Source of the DNA: Oehlia diaphana
Lineage: Eukaryota > Glomeromycota > Glomeromycetes > Glomerales > Glomeraceae
Assembly (NCBI GenBank): GCA_003833135.1
Contig: QZLH01000212.1
Location: forward strand, 53,064 to 117,063
Length of the DNA stretch: 64,000 nucleotides
Reading direction: 5' to 3'
Below are positions 12,880 through 23,957 of the stretch, piece by piece (the stretch's first letter is position 1; the number at the start of each line of letters is the position of its first letter). The position numbers and the translations under genes were made by a program. The notes beneath the pieces are model-generated. The model saw only the letters and a program-made list of their open reading frames with translations. It was not told the origin of the DNA and made no database searches.

Positions 12880-14073
12880 ATGAATAGACAGCAACGTCAA
12901 CCACAAAATGAAATAGTATCTTGGTATAAAGATATACCAATTTGTACAAGATTTTTATTTACAAGTTTTATTTTAGTAACAGTGCTTGGTAATACGGTAG
13001 TAAGTCCACATAATCTTGCTCACATACCTCAATTCACGTTTTATAAATTACAGGTAATTAATTACCTTATCTTTCTTCAAATTAAAATATATTTATTAAC
13101 TAAATAAAATTGAGTTTAATATTTCATTAGATATGGAGACTTTACACTTCATTTTTCCTCTATAGACTTAGTTTGAGTGGAGCTTTTCAATTGTATTTTT
13201 TATATACATATTCTAGAGATGTAGAAATTGACAAATTTTTAGGGAGAACAGCAGATTATGTTTTTTTCCTTTTGTTCGAGGCTTTAACGATACTTGTATC
13301 CTTTGTCCTCTTTCAAGTTTTTTGTTTGTGATTTGTGTGATTCGCATATTTCAACCCTATTTTTTGCCCGAACAGTTTCTAATTTTTTTGATAAACTGTC
13401 TCGTTTCACGATCAGGGGTAGAATAAATTTGAATATAATTCGGTGATCTCTATTATATATATATATTTTTTTTTAACGGAGAAACCTGATTTATTCGAAC
13501 AAGAATTGCAAAAATAATATTATCTTTAATCTGATTTTACTATTAATTATTAATAGATAGTAGGATGGTTTTTTGGATTTACATTATTTAACCAAAGTTT
13601 AGTAATGGCTATTATATATATATGGTCACAACATCACAGAGAAGCAATAGTAAATTTTATGTTTGGTATAAGATTTAAGGTAAGTTAACCATATATAATA
13701 AATTTCATTAATGTTTAATTAATATTTACAAGACTAACACAAAAATAAAATCTTTTATTTATTACAGGGAGTATATTTACCATTTGTATTATTAATATTT
13801 GAAATGTTACAAGTAGGAGGAATTCCGTTGGCATCATTAATAGGAGTATTTACGGGTCATATATATCATTATTTACAAGAAATATATCCTGCAACTGGCG
13901 GTAGAAGATTTTTAAATACGCCACAATGGTTATATTATTGGTTTCCTACAAATATCTCGTCTGCTAGTGGTATTCGAACTACGTTCGGTACCATTTTAAA
14001 TCCTGGCAGGAATGCACCGCGAACTGAGAGTACTTCAAGAAATTGGGGTAGAGGTTATAGATTAGGAAATTAG
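12880..14073 (+). CDS. Derlin (Der1-like ER protein)
   Basis: Derlins are rhomboid-fold pseudoproteases of the ER membrane that help extract misfolded proteins during ER-associated degradation, with the Hrd1 ligase and the Cdc48 ATPase. Four exons (12880-13053, 13131-13295, 13557-13679, 13768-14073) join in frame to 255 residues, near the usual 210-260. The N-terminus has WYKDIPICTRF; the second exon has the characteristic IWRLYTSFFLY; the third has GWFFGFTLFN and MVAI-like helix sequence; the last contains GGIPLASLIGVFTGHIYHYL. This is the Der1 multi-spanning layout. No rhomboid catalytic Ser-His pair is seen, as expected. The C-terminus is hydrophilic with an RNWGRGYRLGN end, so a Cdc48-binding tail could lie there, but I see no clear SHP box. 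The start codon follows a long in-frame upstream region and is the first ATG giving the conserved N-terminus. Confidence 0.93.
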
Positions 14074-14204
14074 GATAACTTTAGCTTTATACAACCCAAC
14101 TAGTTAAAAAGAACAATGATGTTATAAATCAAAACTATTTTATTAATAATATATTATAATATAATTAATAGTAAATAAAAAGTGTCTTTGAAAAAGATAT
14201 AATT

Positions 14205-15713
14205 TCAAGGATGAATTTTAGTGTTAATTCGATCATTTTCTTCAAAACATCTGATACCGACATTATCTTCCCATTCAATACGACCACCACGTTTACTCGC
14301 GGGAAGTACAAGATTATTCCAGAAAATTTTTGTGATAAAATCATGAGATTTTGTACTACACATGAAAATGAAATTGATTTAATTGATTTTTAGCGAGATA
14401 ATAAATTTAAATATAATGTAAAAAATAAAAAAGAAACGCATACCTTGGATGGAAACAATCAATATTACTTAAACCTTCGACTGGAAAAGTTGTTAAATCT
14501 ATATCGAATTCTTGATACATTACGGCAAATGAATCACTTTTATGTGAAGCATAATAATCAACAACGTTTCTAATAGCTTTGTTATATTCCATAGCAGTCT
14601 CATCCATTTTCTTTCTATTAAGAGTTCCAAATATCCCTATTTTATAAATAAAGGTATTTCTTCAATAAGTTGTTTCCATTATGTCGTTCGTTATCTTCAA
14701 GCTTTAAATTGCTTAACGCCTTGTATCTCTTCGGCGTTTAAGTTCTCCTTTATTTTTGATACTGTTTAGCTTACACAACAAGTCTTTGCGAGAAACAAGT
14801 AAGAACTTACCTGGGGCAAAAGCGCAAGAACATTCATACTCGGCAACAAGGCCCCACCCTTTACAATATTCTTCCTTATGAAAATTATAAACTTGAGAAA
14901 CATTAAATACACCTAAAAGATTTACAACTGTATTTGGTATTTCTCTTTTAATGATTTCTAACGTTGATTTTAAGTAATCTTCAAACTGCTTTGATGTTAA
15001 CCACGGAAGATCATTTGAACATCTAAAACAAATATCATTTGATCCAATAAAAAAAGTAAGATATTTATATGATTTCAACACAACTTCCATTGGTTCTTTA
15101 TAAAGTTGATCTAATAAATAATTTAATTCTATTGTAAGATTTGATGCCATCATTCCTGATTGTGCTGCGTTAAATCTATCTTTTTTAGGTTTATATTGAT
15201 ATGGTGGACAAATTAGACCTAATAAAAGAAAAAAAAATAAAGATATTGATTTTCGCATCAGAATTTAAAAAAAATATTTGATCGTATGTAAAATTTACCA
15301 TAACATAATTCAACCAAATGATCTCCAGTAGAAGATCCTATCAACTCGGGTGAATAATGTTTTATAAAATTGGCAATAGTTACGGCACCAGGATCACCTC
15401 CAATAGAAAAACTTACTCCACGATTTTCATGAAGATTATGAATATCAATTGGTATATTTGCATGATGACCTTTTGCTCCGAATCCTGCTGTAATGCTATC
15501 TCCTATTGCCATTATAACTTTAATATCGTCAATACGTAAATCATGAACACTTTTAGGAGGAGTTTGACGAGGCTTTAGTTTTGGACATTGTGTAATGTCT
15601 TTAACAAATTTTCTGCTATTGTTAATGCTGAAATGAATTTGCGGGTTAAATGACGTGGAACATTGAATTAATAAAATAGTGAAAAATACGAATATAAAGA
15701 TTATATTGACCAT
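14205..15713 (-). CDS. Secreted GDSL esterase, phospholipase B1-like
   Basis: This is an SGNH/GDSL hydrolase of the eukaryotic phospholipase-B1-like branch, expected to hydrolyse acyl esters of lipids outside the cell. Four exons (15713-15299, 15218-14811, 14636-14444, 14355-14205) join in frame to 388 residues. Residues 1-21 are a hydrophobic signal peptide. Block I is MAIGDSITAGFG with the nucleophile Ser73; block II contains GGDPGAVT; block III is FFIGSNDIC; and block V is NIDCFHPSTKSH, which supplies the Asp and His of the triad and only appears when exons 3 and 4 are joined. Many cysteines fit an extracellular fold. Its 3' end faces that of the Derlin gene, 131 bp away. I am sure of the fold, moderately sure of the branch, and cannot tell the substrate. 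Confidence 0.92.
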
Positions 15714-15940
15714 TTTTTTTATAAAAGATCACATAAAACAAAAAGATCTTTTTAAATCTTTAAATCTTGTACAGCTTGTTCAGCCAAATCATGCACGCGA
15801 CTTGATCGAATCGTGATTCTTGACTCGTGTGATTATTACCAAAAAAAGAACAATATTACTTCATGTGGATACTCATGTGCCGTGTCACAGATCTTGATTG
15901 AGCACGATAGCTTTATTACCTAATGCGCCAAGGAGGTAAG

Positions 15941-16053
15941 CAGTGATGTGCACTGGAAAATTGGAAACTTCCAATTCTTCCAAATTAAAGTAAATTAAAC
16001 TTCTATGGAAGCTTCCAATACCATATATAATTATAAAGGGTTGGAATTGGAAG
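15941..16053. mobile_element. hAT-like transposon end or MITE remnant
   Basis: CAGTGATGTGCA matches the CAGTG-type start of hAT terminal inverted repeats. It is followed by CTTCCAATTCTTCCAA, a GGAAGCTTCC palindrome and TTGGAATTGGAAG, which together make an imperfect inverted repeat of about 100 bp. I did not find a clean reciprocal end or an 8-bp target duplication, so this is probably a solo end or a degraded non-autonomous copy. Confidence 0.45.
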
Positions 16054-17232
16054 GGCTAAAATAATTTACAAAATTTTTTATTTTTTACTATTAAAGTATG
16101 GGGGGGAAGGAAAAAGTAATAAAAAAGAAATCTATTTTCATGTAAAATTTTTGGGGGAGGAGAGGGGATTTAAAAATTGATAAATTTATGCTCTTTTGGT
16201 GTCTATCTAAATTTAAAAATTTTTGAGGAGGGAGAGGGGGGATTTTGTTAAAAAGAAAATTATAGATTTTCGAATGAAACAAATCTTAAGAAACTAAGTA
16301 GAGTTATTTAACAAGTATTAAATTTTGTAAAAAAACACGTTTATTAATTAAAAATTACTGTTTACTTTTATTTAGCGTAATTAGCTAAATGAATAAGTAG
16401 GAAATTTAAGTAATATTGTTATGGAACCACTTAAATATTATTTTTATCAAGATAGCTTGAATGTTGAATATTTTTATGTGGAATTTGTACGCGGTTAGTT
16501 TTTTACTTTACGGCGTAATTTTGGCACTTTCGTGATATAGAACAAGCCTTAACTCTTAAGTAAATTCATACTGCAAATGTTAAAATTACCTGCAGTACGA
16601 TGATCTGATTTCGCATGTGACACTGGTTGGGAGGGTAAAGTAGCGGACCGCCGGGCCGTTCGGTTTTTTATTAAATTATAAGGATTTGAAGCTTGCCGTC
16701 CAGCGATGTTTTCTCTAATATTAGTACATACGTATATATATACATGCACATATATCTTTATGTAATCGGAGACCCAATACGAAAGTCCAAAGTCCAAGAG
16801 TGGTTGATTTGCCGGTGATTATCCAAATTTAGCCATATCTAATTTCTTGCCAACCTGCTGAATGAATTTACTTTTTAGACATAATTCATTTTAAACGTGT
16901 TTAAACGTGATTTATTTAATTAAAACAGTTCATATATATTCTCTACCATGTGAATTAATTTATTTAGATTAACTCATCTTCATTATATTAGGATTTAAAG
17001 AAAATCTGAAAAATATCTTAACTTGTATAATGTCACAAAATTTAACTATATGAATAGTGATATAATCTCATTTAACTCATATTACGCATAAGATTAGTTA
17101 AGTATCGTATGATATGTTTTTTGTTCCGATTGGTTAATATATCAAATATCGGGTATTTTAAGTATTCTGATAATTGTTTTACCGATCATCTATCAATTAT
17201 TATCGACCACGTTCGTACCACCAACTACATCT

Positions 17233-17240
17233 TATAAAAG
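17233..17240 (+). promoter_or_regulatory. Probable TATA box of the cytochrome b5 gene
   Basis: TATAAAAG lies 79 bp upstream of the cytochrome b5 ATG, a plausible core-promoter distance. It is one of few well-formed TATA elements next to a gene here. Function is inferred from position only. Confidence 0.45.
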
Positions 17241-17311
17241 GCACCTCTTTTTACGATTAGCTTGATTAGTTTATTAAAAACCTTATCAATAAAAAAGAAA
17301 CTTTATTCATA

Positions 17312-18011
17312 ATGTCTGGAAATAAAGAATTTACTATTGACGAACTCGCTCAACATAACACTAAAGCATCTTTGTATATTTCTATTAAAGGCAAAGTTTA
17401 CGATGTAACAAAATTCATTGACGAAGTAAGTTTCGAATTTGTATGAGATGCCCTATTTTTGCGTGATTTTGTTTATTAAAATTTGTTTATGACATTTATG
17501 GCATTCGATAGCATCCTGGTGGGGAAGAAGTACTTCTTGATGAAGCTGGCCGCGACGCAACGGAAGCATTTGAAGATGTTGGTCATTCAGACGAGGCTCA
17601 TGGACTTTTGAAAGGGTTTGAAATCGGAGTATTAAAAGAAGTATGTATTTAAAGAAAAGAAAATAAATTAGGAATTATGGTTAAAACAATATTGTTTATT
17701 GATTTTAAATATAAATAAGATTTTAAGGTTTTTTTTCTTTTTCTTTTTTACTCTGCTTATCCATTCTTTTTTTATCGTACTTTTTATGAGTAGGGTTCCC
17801 AACCACAAACGCAAAAACCTCCAACACATTCTTATCCTAAACATCCACAACCCGAATCATCATCTTCGTAAGTTATATAAAAAATGATTTTATATTAAAA
17901 ATTAACCTTAACATGTCCTAATTAAAATATTTTATTCGCAGTGTGTTTAATTACCTTTTTCCACTTGGAGTACTTGTAGCATTTATTGCTTATAAATATA
18001 TTTCAGGATGA
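17312..18011 (+). CDS. Cytochrome b5, tail-anchored
   Basis: Microsomal cytochrome b5 donates electrons to ER desaturases, sterol enzymes and P450s. Four exons (17312-17425, 17512-17640, 17794-17867, 17942-18011) join in frame to 128 residues. The heme domain shows the diagnostic HPGGEE (axial His just after the first intron) and the second axial His in [10 protein letters not shown] Pro/His/Gln/Ser-rich linker follows (exon 3), then one C-terminal membrane segment, [18 protein letters not shown], which is the ER tail anchor. Length and order match fungal cytochrome b5. The ATG follows an AAAAAAGAAAC-type leader and a TATA box. The gene converges with the GT15 gene downstream, 612 bp apart. 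Confidence 0.96.
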
Positions 18012-18623
18012 ACCTTAAACTTAAATAAATAAATTTTATATTTACATTTATAGATTATGGGTTCTAAGTTGTTTTTACTCATATAATATTTTATTTATCT
18101 CTTATATTTGTTTTTCTTACTATTCTTTAATAACGTTTATTTGTTTTAATTTCTAACACAAAAGAACATTAAAAGAAGATGATTTTAGCGCATAAATTGG
18201 TATATTAAGACCGTTTAAATTTTTTGTATAAAGTGATATCTAAATTATTTTTAAACAGTTTATTTCAAATCTTATATATATACACACATATATATATATA
18301 TTAAAATTGTACTACTGTTATTAATACAGAAAAATTAGCTATAGTTAAATTATGGAATACAGTAGAAATTAAAATACACTAATAATTATACAATAAATTT
18401 ATAAATTTTAAAACATTATCCTCTATTATTAATTGCAGTAACATTCCAATACTCTTTTAATTCAAGAAATCTATAACAAATAGAATTAATATTAGTATAA
18501 AAGTAATATTCATGTAAATAGTAATTTCAACACAAACCTTTTAGTACAACTATAACCTTGAAAATCTAAAATAAGGAAACATAAAACTGGTTAAAATACT
18601 TTATAAAGGAAAAAGTAACTTGA
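18012..18623. other. Convergent 3' intergenic region
   Basis: This AT-rich spacer separates the ends of the cytochrome b5 (+) and GT15 (-) genes. It presumably holds both 3' untranslated regions. I see only a short TATATA/ACACAC microsatellite near 18274-18301 and no open frame worth calling. Confidence 0.6.
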
Positions 18624-20096
18624 TTAAAAACCAACGATCTTCTTACCAAAACTGTCATCTGGATTACAATGACATTTTAATTGAAGAGATGCATCTTCTG
18701 GGCAATGCATAAATGGTTCATGTTTATAACCAATTTCATTAAAAAAATGAATTTGATGTTTTTTCAAAAATAATGCTGCGGCTATTGAATGCACCGGTGC
18801 ATCTCCCCATCTACATATATAAAGAAATCCCGGAACATTTTTTAGTACATCACATACTTTTTAAAATTGGATTAAAAAATAAAGTTTGATTACCGTTCAT
18901 AAAAAAATCCACCTTTTCTATCAAGGAAATCGAAAAATTTCATATATGCTTCGCTTCTCCATAAATTTAAATCCGCAATTTCGAAATTTGACCAAAAATG
19001 ACATCTAATATAACAATTTTAAGTAAATAGAGGTAATATACAGCCAACAAGAAAAGTGATTACATACAAATTAAAATTTTCACCCCTATCATTTGAGATA
19101 AAATCTATTAAATTGTCTTTTTCGATATAATCAGGGTATTTTTCCATAAATTCTTTAACAGAGTTCCATAATGTTGGAATCGTCTTTGGATATTCGTATA
19201 ATGATATAACAAAACCTATAAAAATAAATTGAATTAATTTGTACTTGTATAATAAGAGGTTATTTTAAATCAATAAAAAACTTATATTTACTATATCTAA
19301 TATCATTTTCTTTTAAATACATGAAAGGATCAAAATCGATATCACAATAAAATTGTACGTTAGGCTCCACACGCCAATAATAATCGTATTTGTCTAACAA
19401 TTCATGTCTAAAGAAAAATCCTGTCTCAAACCTAAAAAACAAGTTATAAAATTATTAAAATACGAAATATACAAATTAACCGAAGAATAATGTCTTGAAA
19501 ATCAATACCTGCACATATGACGATAAGGTATACTATCACCATATATCACATCTTCAAGTTTCATCTGTTCCATATTTTTCCTAACAACTTCCATATCAAT
19601 ATCTTTTGGTATATTCCAATGTTCGGGTGGGATTAAACCTAATAAATTGTCAATACAAATTTATATTCTACATGTAATATTAATTTAATAACTGAATACA
19701 ATTAATTTGCTTACCATATTCAGTTTTAGCTTTAGTAAGAGCACTGGTCAATTTTTTAAATTCCTCACTAAAAGGAACATCATTTAAAAATACATAAGGA
19801 TAATTATATTTGTGATTGAATCTATCTTCAAGTTGTCTCATAGTCCATCTAAAGTCATGTAAATCATCATTTCTTATCAATATAACAAAACAAGCTTTTG
19901 CTTTTCCAATTTGATATGAAGTGGTATTGTTATTGTCATCTTGTAATAGTATTTCACCGTTAATTTCAGATTCCGACAACCCTGACCATGATTTAGAATA
20001 ACTTGACTTGGGATTAGTTACCGTTAATACCCAATGAAAGCAAACAAGTGTAATTAAAGCTAATACTATGTATTTTAAATTATTGCGTTTTAACAT
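18624..20096 (-). CDS. GT15 alpha-1,2-mannosyltransferase (Kre2/Mnt1 family)
   Basis: Kre2/Mnt1 enzymes are Golgi type II membrane proteins that add alpha-1,2-mannose from GDP-mannose to O- and N-glycans of secreted and cell-wall proteins. Six exons (20096-19715, 19638-19509, 19431-19292, 19215-19068, 19004-18894, 18810-18624) join in frame to 365 residues. Residues 8-26 form the signal anchor. The luminal domain shows the family's consecutive signatures: [78 protein letters not shown] and [20 protein letters not shown]. The YWRVEP and FWSNFEI blocks contain the nucleotide-sugar/metal and catalytic residues in the family. Every junction is a GT-AG intron of 55-90 bp. It is divergent with the small coiled-coil gene. 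GT15 is fungus-restricted, which supports the host assignment. Confidence 0.95.
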
Positions 20097-20422
20097 TTTT
20101 CAAAAAATTTTTTTTTTTTTTAAAAAAAAATGAGAAAATTTTATTGGAGTAATTTAATTGACTTGTCTTAATGTGCAAACTTTTTGATCACCACATGGCA
20201 AATTGAAGGTCTTACACATTGATTTAATTAATTAAAGCCACTGTAAATTTGGTCGAGTTTAACTTGTGCTATAGATATTTCATTTTTTTTTTTATCAAAA
20301 CTCACAAGGCATGAACGACTTAAATTTATCATAGCAATTGCAATTTGGCAAATTTGGCATCAGTTCAGGTTGTAACATCAATATAACCTGAATAACCTTA
20401 CTCAATTAGTATTTTTTTTCGA

Positions 20423-20434
20423 TATCACGTGATA
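20423..20434. promoter_or_regulatory. E-box palindrome TATCACGTGATA in a divergent promoter
   Basis: A perfect 12-bp palindrome centred on CACGTG sits between the divergent starts of the GT15 gene (20096) and the coiled-coil gene (20571). CACGTG is the classical bHLH factor site. Similar ATCACGTGAT cores occur at about 33485 and a CACGTG at 8731 and 41469. Regulatory use is inferred. Confidence 0.4.
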
Positions 20435-20570
20435 AAAAATTTATCGTTCGGTTCGGAAAAAAAAGATATTCTATTTATTTACTTAATTTAGCGAATTTGA
20501 TAAATTTTACATCATGTGGGAAATCAGGTTTATTAATACCCGTTTCCTGAACTTCTAATCAAAACTTAAT

Positions 20571-21015
20571 ATGGCTTCACTACCGCCTCTTGAACCTACA
20601 ATATCTCAACTAGATGCACTTAGTGTAGAAAGCCTTATCTATGAAAAGCAACGTTTAGAAAATTCTATATTTCATTTAGTTCGATCGAATGAAGACATGA
20701 AAGAATTTGATGAGAATGACAAAGAATTTCAATTGGCAATAAAAGAGAATGAAGACCTTATCGCAAGGTAATAATCATAAATCCATTGTTATTAGAATGT
20801 GATCTAATTTTTTTTTTTTGAATAGACATCGAGAGAAGATCAGGATAATTCAGGATTTGTTAAAGAAAAGACAACAAAATGGAAATAATTGTATAACAAT
20901 CGAAAATACAGAAACGGTACAAGTTGAGAATACACAAGAGAACAATAATAACAATGCTCCTATCAACGTACAAAATGAGGAAATGGAAGAACCTGAAGAT
21001 GGAATCTATTTATAA
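20571..21015 (+). CDS. Small coiled-coil protein of unknown function
   Basis: Two exons (20571-20767 and 20826-21015, GT-AG intron of 58 bp) join in frame to 128 residues. Residues 1-15 are Pro/Leu-rich. A charged helical region from about 15 to 85 (LIYEKQRLENSIFHLVRSN, then IARHREKIRIIQDLLKKRQ) looks like a coiled coil broken by an acidic linker. The C-terminal 40 residues are a disordered Asn/Glu-rich tail ending in EEPEDGIYL. The second exon continues the helix without a break, which supports the splice. I do not recognise a named family. The helical part resembles small conserved eukaryotic subunits that dock on larger complexes, but no function should be assigned. Confidence 0.75.
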
Positions 21016-21410
21016 ATAGTATTATACCGTAATGCATCTAAAATTAAAAACGTGACGGACTTTGTTCAAATTTATCTTTGATCGTGTAAAACTTTCTATT
21101 ACTTAGTCTGGTTTTTTTTCCGAGAATAACAATTTCCACTAGCTTCGCTGTATTTTCATGAATTTAATAAAAAGTTTTTAATATATATGCGAGAATGTTC
21201 AAACACCTAAAATATTGAAAGATAAAGTTTATCACGAAAGGAAAATTTCGGTGGATTTATAGTCCGCGAAGAGATTAGATATTACCTAATAAATTATCAA
21301 CCAATAAAATAAGTCATCTAAAAAATTTTTTACAAAAATAAAAATTCTTTGATCCTCACATTTTCACTCTTTTCTTACTTTTTTTATACAACTTTTTTAT
21401 ATTTTTGGTC
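21016..21410. other. Intergenic region
   Basis: Contains the 3' flank of the coiled-coil gene and the promoter of the rhodanese gene. I see pyrimidine-rich stretches just before the rhodanese start and no other feature. Confidence 0.6.
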
Positions 21411-22957
21411 ATGAATGTTTACGTTTCCCGGAGTTTGCAAACGTTTCGTGGTGCTCTTATTTGTAATTTTTCATATGGTTCCTTTATAAAACCTTTACGT
21501 AATAAAACTTTGCTGTTAAACAAATTTATAGTTGTTAAATCTCGACTAAATTCGTCTTTATGTAATAAAAGTTGCTCTTTAACTTTTGATTCAATTAGAC
21601 GTTTTGATTATAAATATGGATGTTGTCGTTTTTATACAACTAATAAAACTAACATTACGATAGAACCTAATGAGTGGATAACCCTTTCATTTTATTCTTT
21701 TAACTTGAACGTTCAGCTCTCTCTTGAAAAATTACGAGAAAATATGTTAAATAAACTTGAAGAAATGGGACTAGTTGGAAGAATTTATATTGCTACTGAA
21801 GGAATAAATGCACAGGTTTCATGCCCAAAAGAAAAATTAGAAGAATTAAGAAAATATTGCGATGAAGAATTAAATTTAAAAGGAACTGATTTCAACTTCT
21901 CAACATATCATGTAAAAGCATTTAGAAAGTTAAATGTTAAAATTAGGAAACAGGTTTGTGATGAATTAACGTAAAAAATTATAGTCAACAATTAAATTTA
22001 AACTAATGATTTGATTGTAAGATTGTCGCAGATAGATTAGAATCTGGCTCATATGATCTGTCTAAACAACCCGTTTATCTAACTCCAGAAGAATGGCATG
22101 AAGTATTATCCAATTCCAAAGAATCTCATATCTTAATAGACATGAGAAATCAATATGAGAGGCAAGTGCAAGAATGCATTATTTCGTGTATTATTAATCA
22201 TATATAGAATAACTCTTGGATTCAATTTTCAGCGAAGTTGGTTATTTTGTTAATTCAATAAGACCAGACGTAGATACTTTCCGTGATAGTATCAAAGCTA
22301 TGAATGAAATATGTGAGGGAAAACAAAATGAAAAAATTTACATGTATTGTACTGGTACGAAAGTGTAACATAATAATTAAATATTCATAATTTGTTGATA
22401 TACAACTTACTGCACCCGTTTAAACAGGTGGCATTCGGTGCTCTAAAGCGGGTGCTATACTACTTTCTAACGGTTTTAAATCAGTTTACATGCTTAAAGG
22501 AGGAATTACAGCATATGGACGATTTATTATGGCAAACCCATCAATTATTTCCTTGTATAAAGGTCGTAATTTTACTTTCGATAAACGCCTTGGCGAGCCA
22601 ATTACGGATGACATTGTTTCTCAGTGTCATTCATGTGGCAAACCATGTGGTGTTTATACGAATTGCAGAAACAAAACTTGCAATTTATTATTTATTCAAT
22701 GTGAAGAATGCAAGATTCGATTGAAACGAACTTGTGGGACTGATTTTTGTTTTCAATTAGTTCATACTTGGGATGAAAAGTACGGCAGGCCTTCAACTTT
22801 TGATGACGTGAAACCAGGTTTAGAATGTGTTTACGATCATATTCATCGAACAAGACCCAAATTGGTTATAAAAAGATTAGGTGGAACAACAGCAAATATT
22901 TCAACAGATATAATTCCGGATATAATAAGACAAAAGGATAAGCAAATGAAAAAGTAA
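21411..22957 (+). CDS. TrhO/TSTD2-like rhodanese-domain protein
   Basis: TrhO (YceA, UPF0176) catalyses prephenate-independent 5-hydroxylation of wobble uridine in bacterial tRNA; the eukaryotic relative is TSTD2. Four exons (21411-21953, 22022-22161, 22233-22354, 22428-22957) join to 444 residues. The first 80 residues are basic and Ser/Thr-rich, like a mitochondrial presequence. Residues from about 85 form the N-terminal acylphosphatase-like domain (GRIYIATEGINAQVS). The rhodanese domain follows, with LIDMRNQYES and the active loop YCTGGIRCSKAG, where Cys is the sulfur-carrying residue. The C-terminus has paired cysteine motifs (CHSCGKPCGVYTNC, CNLLFIQCEEC) that may bind zinc, as in the family. 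The active loop is split by intron 3. Intron 2 has a GC donor (see findings). The start is the first ATG; the frame is open a few codons further upstream. Confidence 0.93.
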
Positions 22958-23957
22958 TCCATAAGGACTATTTTAATATATGAAGGTTAATATTTAGATA
23001 CAAATATCATCTGAATATGGTAAACAATATCTTTTACTGGCGCGTTTTCTAAAATATTCGGTAGCATTTAATTTTCTAAATTAAACAAATTTCGTAGCAA
23101 TATACTTTACAATAATCATGCTTTTAATCCAAGGATAACTTTCTAAACTTGTCTAATTTATAATGAAATTAAGAATTCGAGAATAATTCTTTTCTTAAAT
23201 TAGGATTTTTGCATCCATCATTAATTGTTTTGCTTGATTTTACACAAGATAATTCAAGACTCTCCTATGATCACTGTCACGTAATTATTACCTTTAACTT
23301 TTACCTTCAACCTTTGCCTCCTCTGTTTTTTGATTTATTTTCTATTTCTCTTAACTTCTCTTGCCAACTAACTTTTGGGCGAACTGGAAGAAATAACTTC
23401 CTCCAGTTTTTTGCTGCAGTTACTCTTCGTGAGTTATAGTTGAATAACAAGTTAAAATGTTCTAATTATTCAGTAATGCAAAGGAACCCATAAAATTGTT
23501 ATCTCTCACACTTAAGTAACTCAAGTCTTTTAAAAGCAGAAAAATTATTATAATTTAATCAATTGAGGAATTTGCGAAAGAAAATAATTGTTTGAATAAT
23601 AAAATTTATCAGAAAGAAATTAACCTAGCTTGTGATATTGAAAATTTGATTTCATTTTCGTCATAAATCATAATAGGATTCACATCACACTTCTTTGAAC
23701 CTTTTTATCAATTAATTATTCGTCTAACCATTCTTGTCTTACTATATTTTTGCGTTAACTGTGAATGTTAGATTGATTTACTCAATATACTCAGTATATT
23801 ACTGACTCTGATTGATTTACATTAATTATTTCTCATTTAGTTAATTGGTGAATCGAGATTTATCAAAATTTTTTTTTTTTTTTTTTTTTTTGAAAAAAAA
23901 AGAGTCTTCTTCTATTACGAATTTATTTGTATATATCTTTTGGTGTAGATATAAAAA
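22958..23957. other. Intergenic region before the importin gene
   Basis: About 1 kb without a supportable gene; the one open frame (23209-23439) is a pyrimidine-rich Phe/Leu frame with no motif. Near the right end a run of 23 T followed by G and an A run (23869-23901) lies about 60 bp before the importin start and may act as a nucleosome-excluding promoter tract. Confidence 0.55.

Larger units (their letters stand above)
15714..17311. other. Intergenic region with hAT-like end and inverted repeats
   Basis: No gene is supported. At 15941 the sequence CAGTGATGTGCACTGG resembles the terminal sequence of hAT-type transposons, and it is followed by interleaved TTGGAA/TTCCAA blocks up to about 16053. 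Poly-purine and G-rich stretches lie at 16098-16250. The cytochrome b5 promoter occupies the last few hundred bases. Confidence 0.5.

Noticed and set aside
16091..16797. Minus-strand open frames upstream of cytochrome b5
   Set aside because: Pro/Phe-rich frames from G-rich and purine-rich tracts; no continuation.
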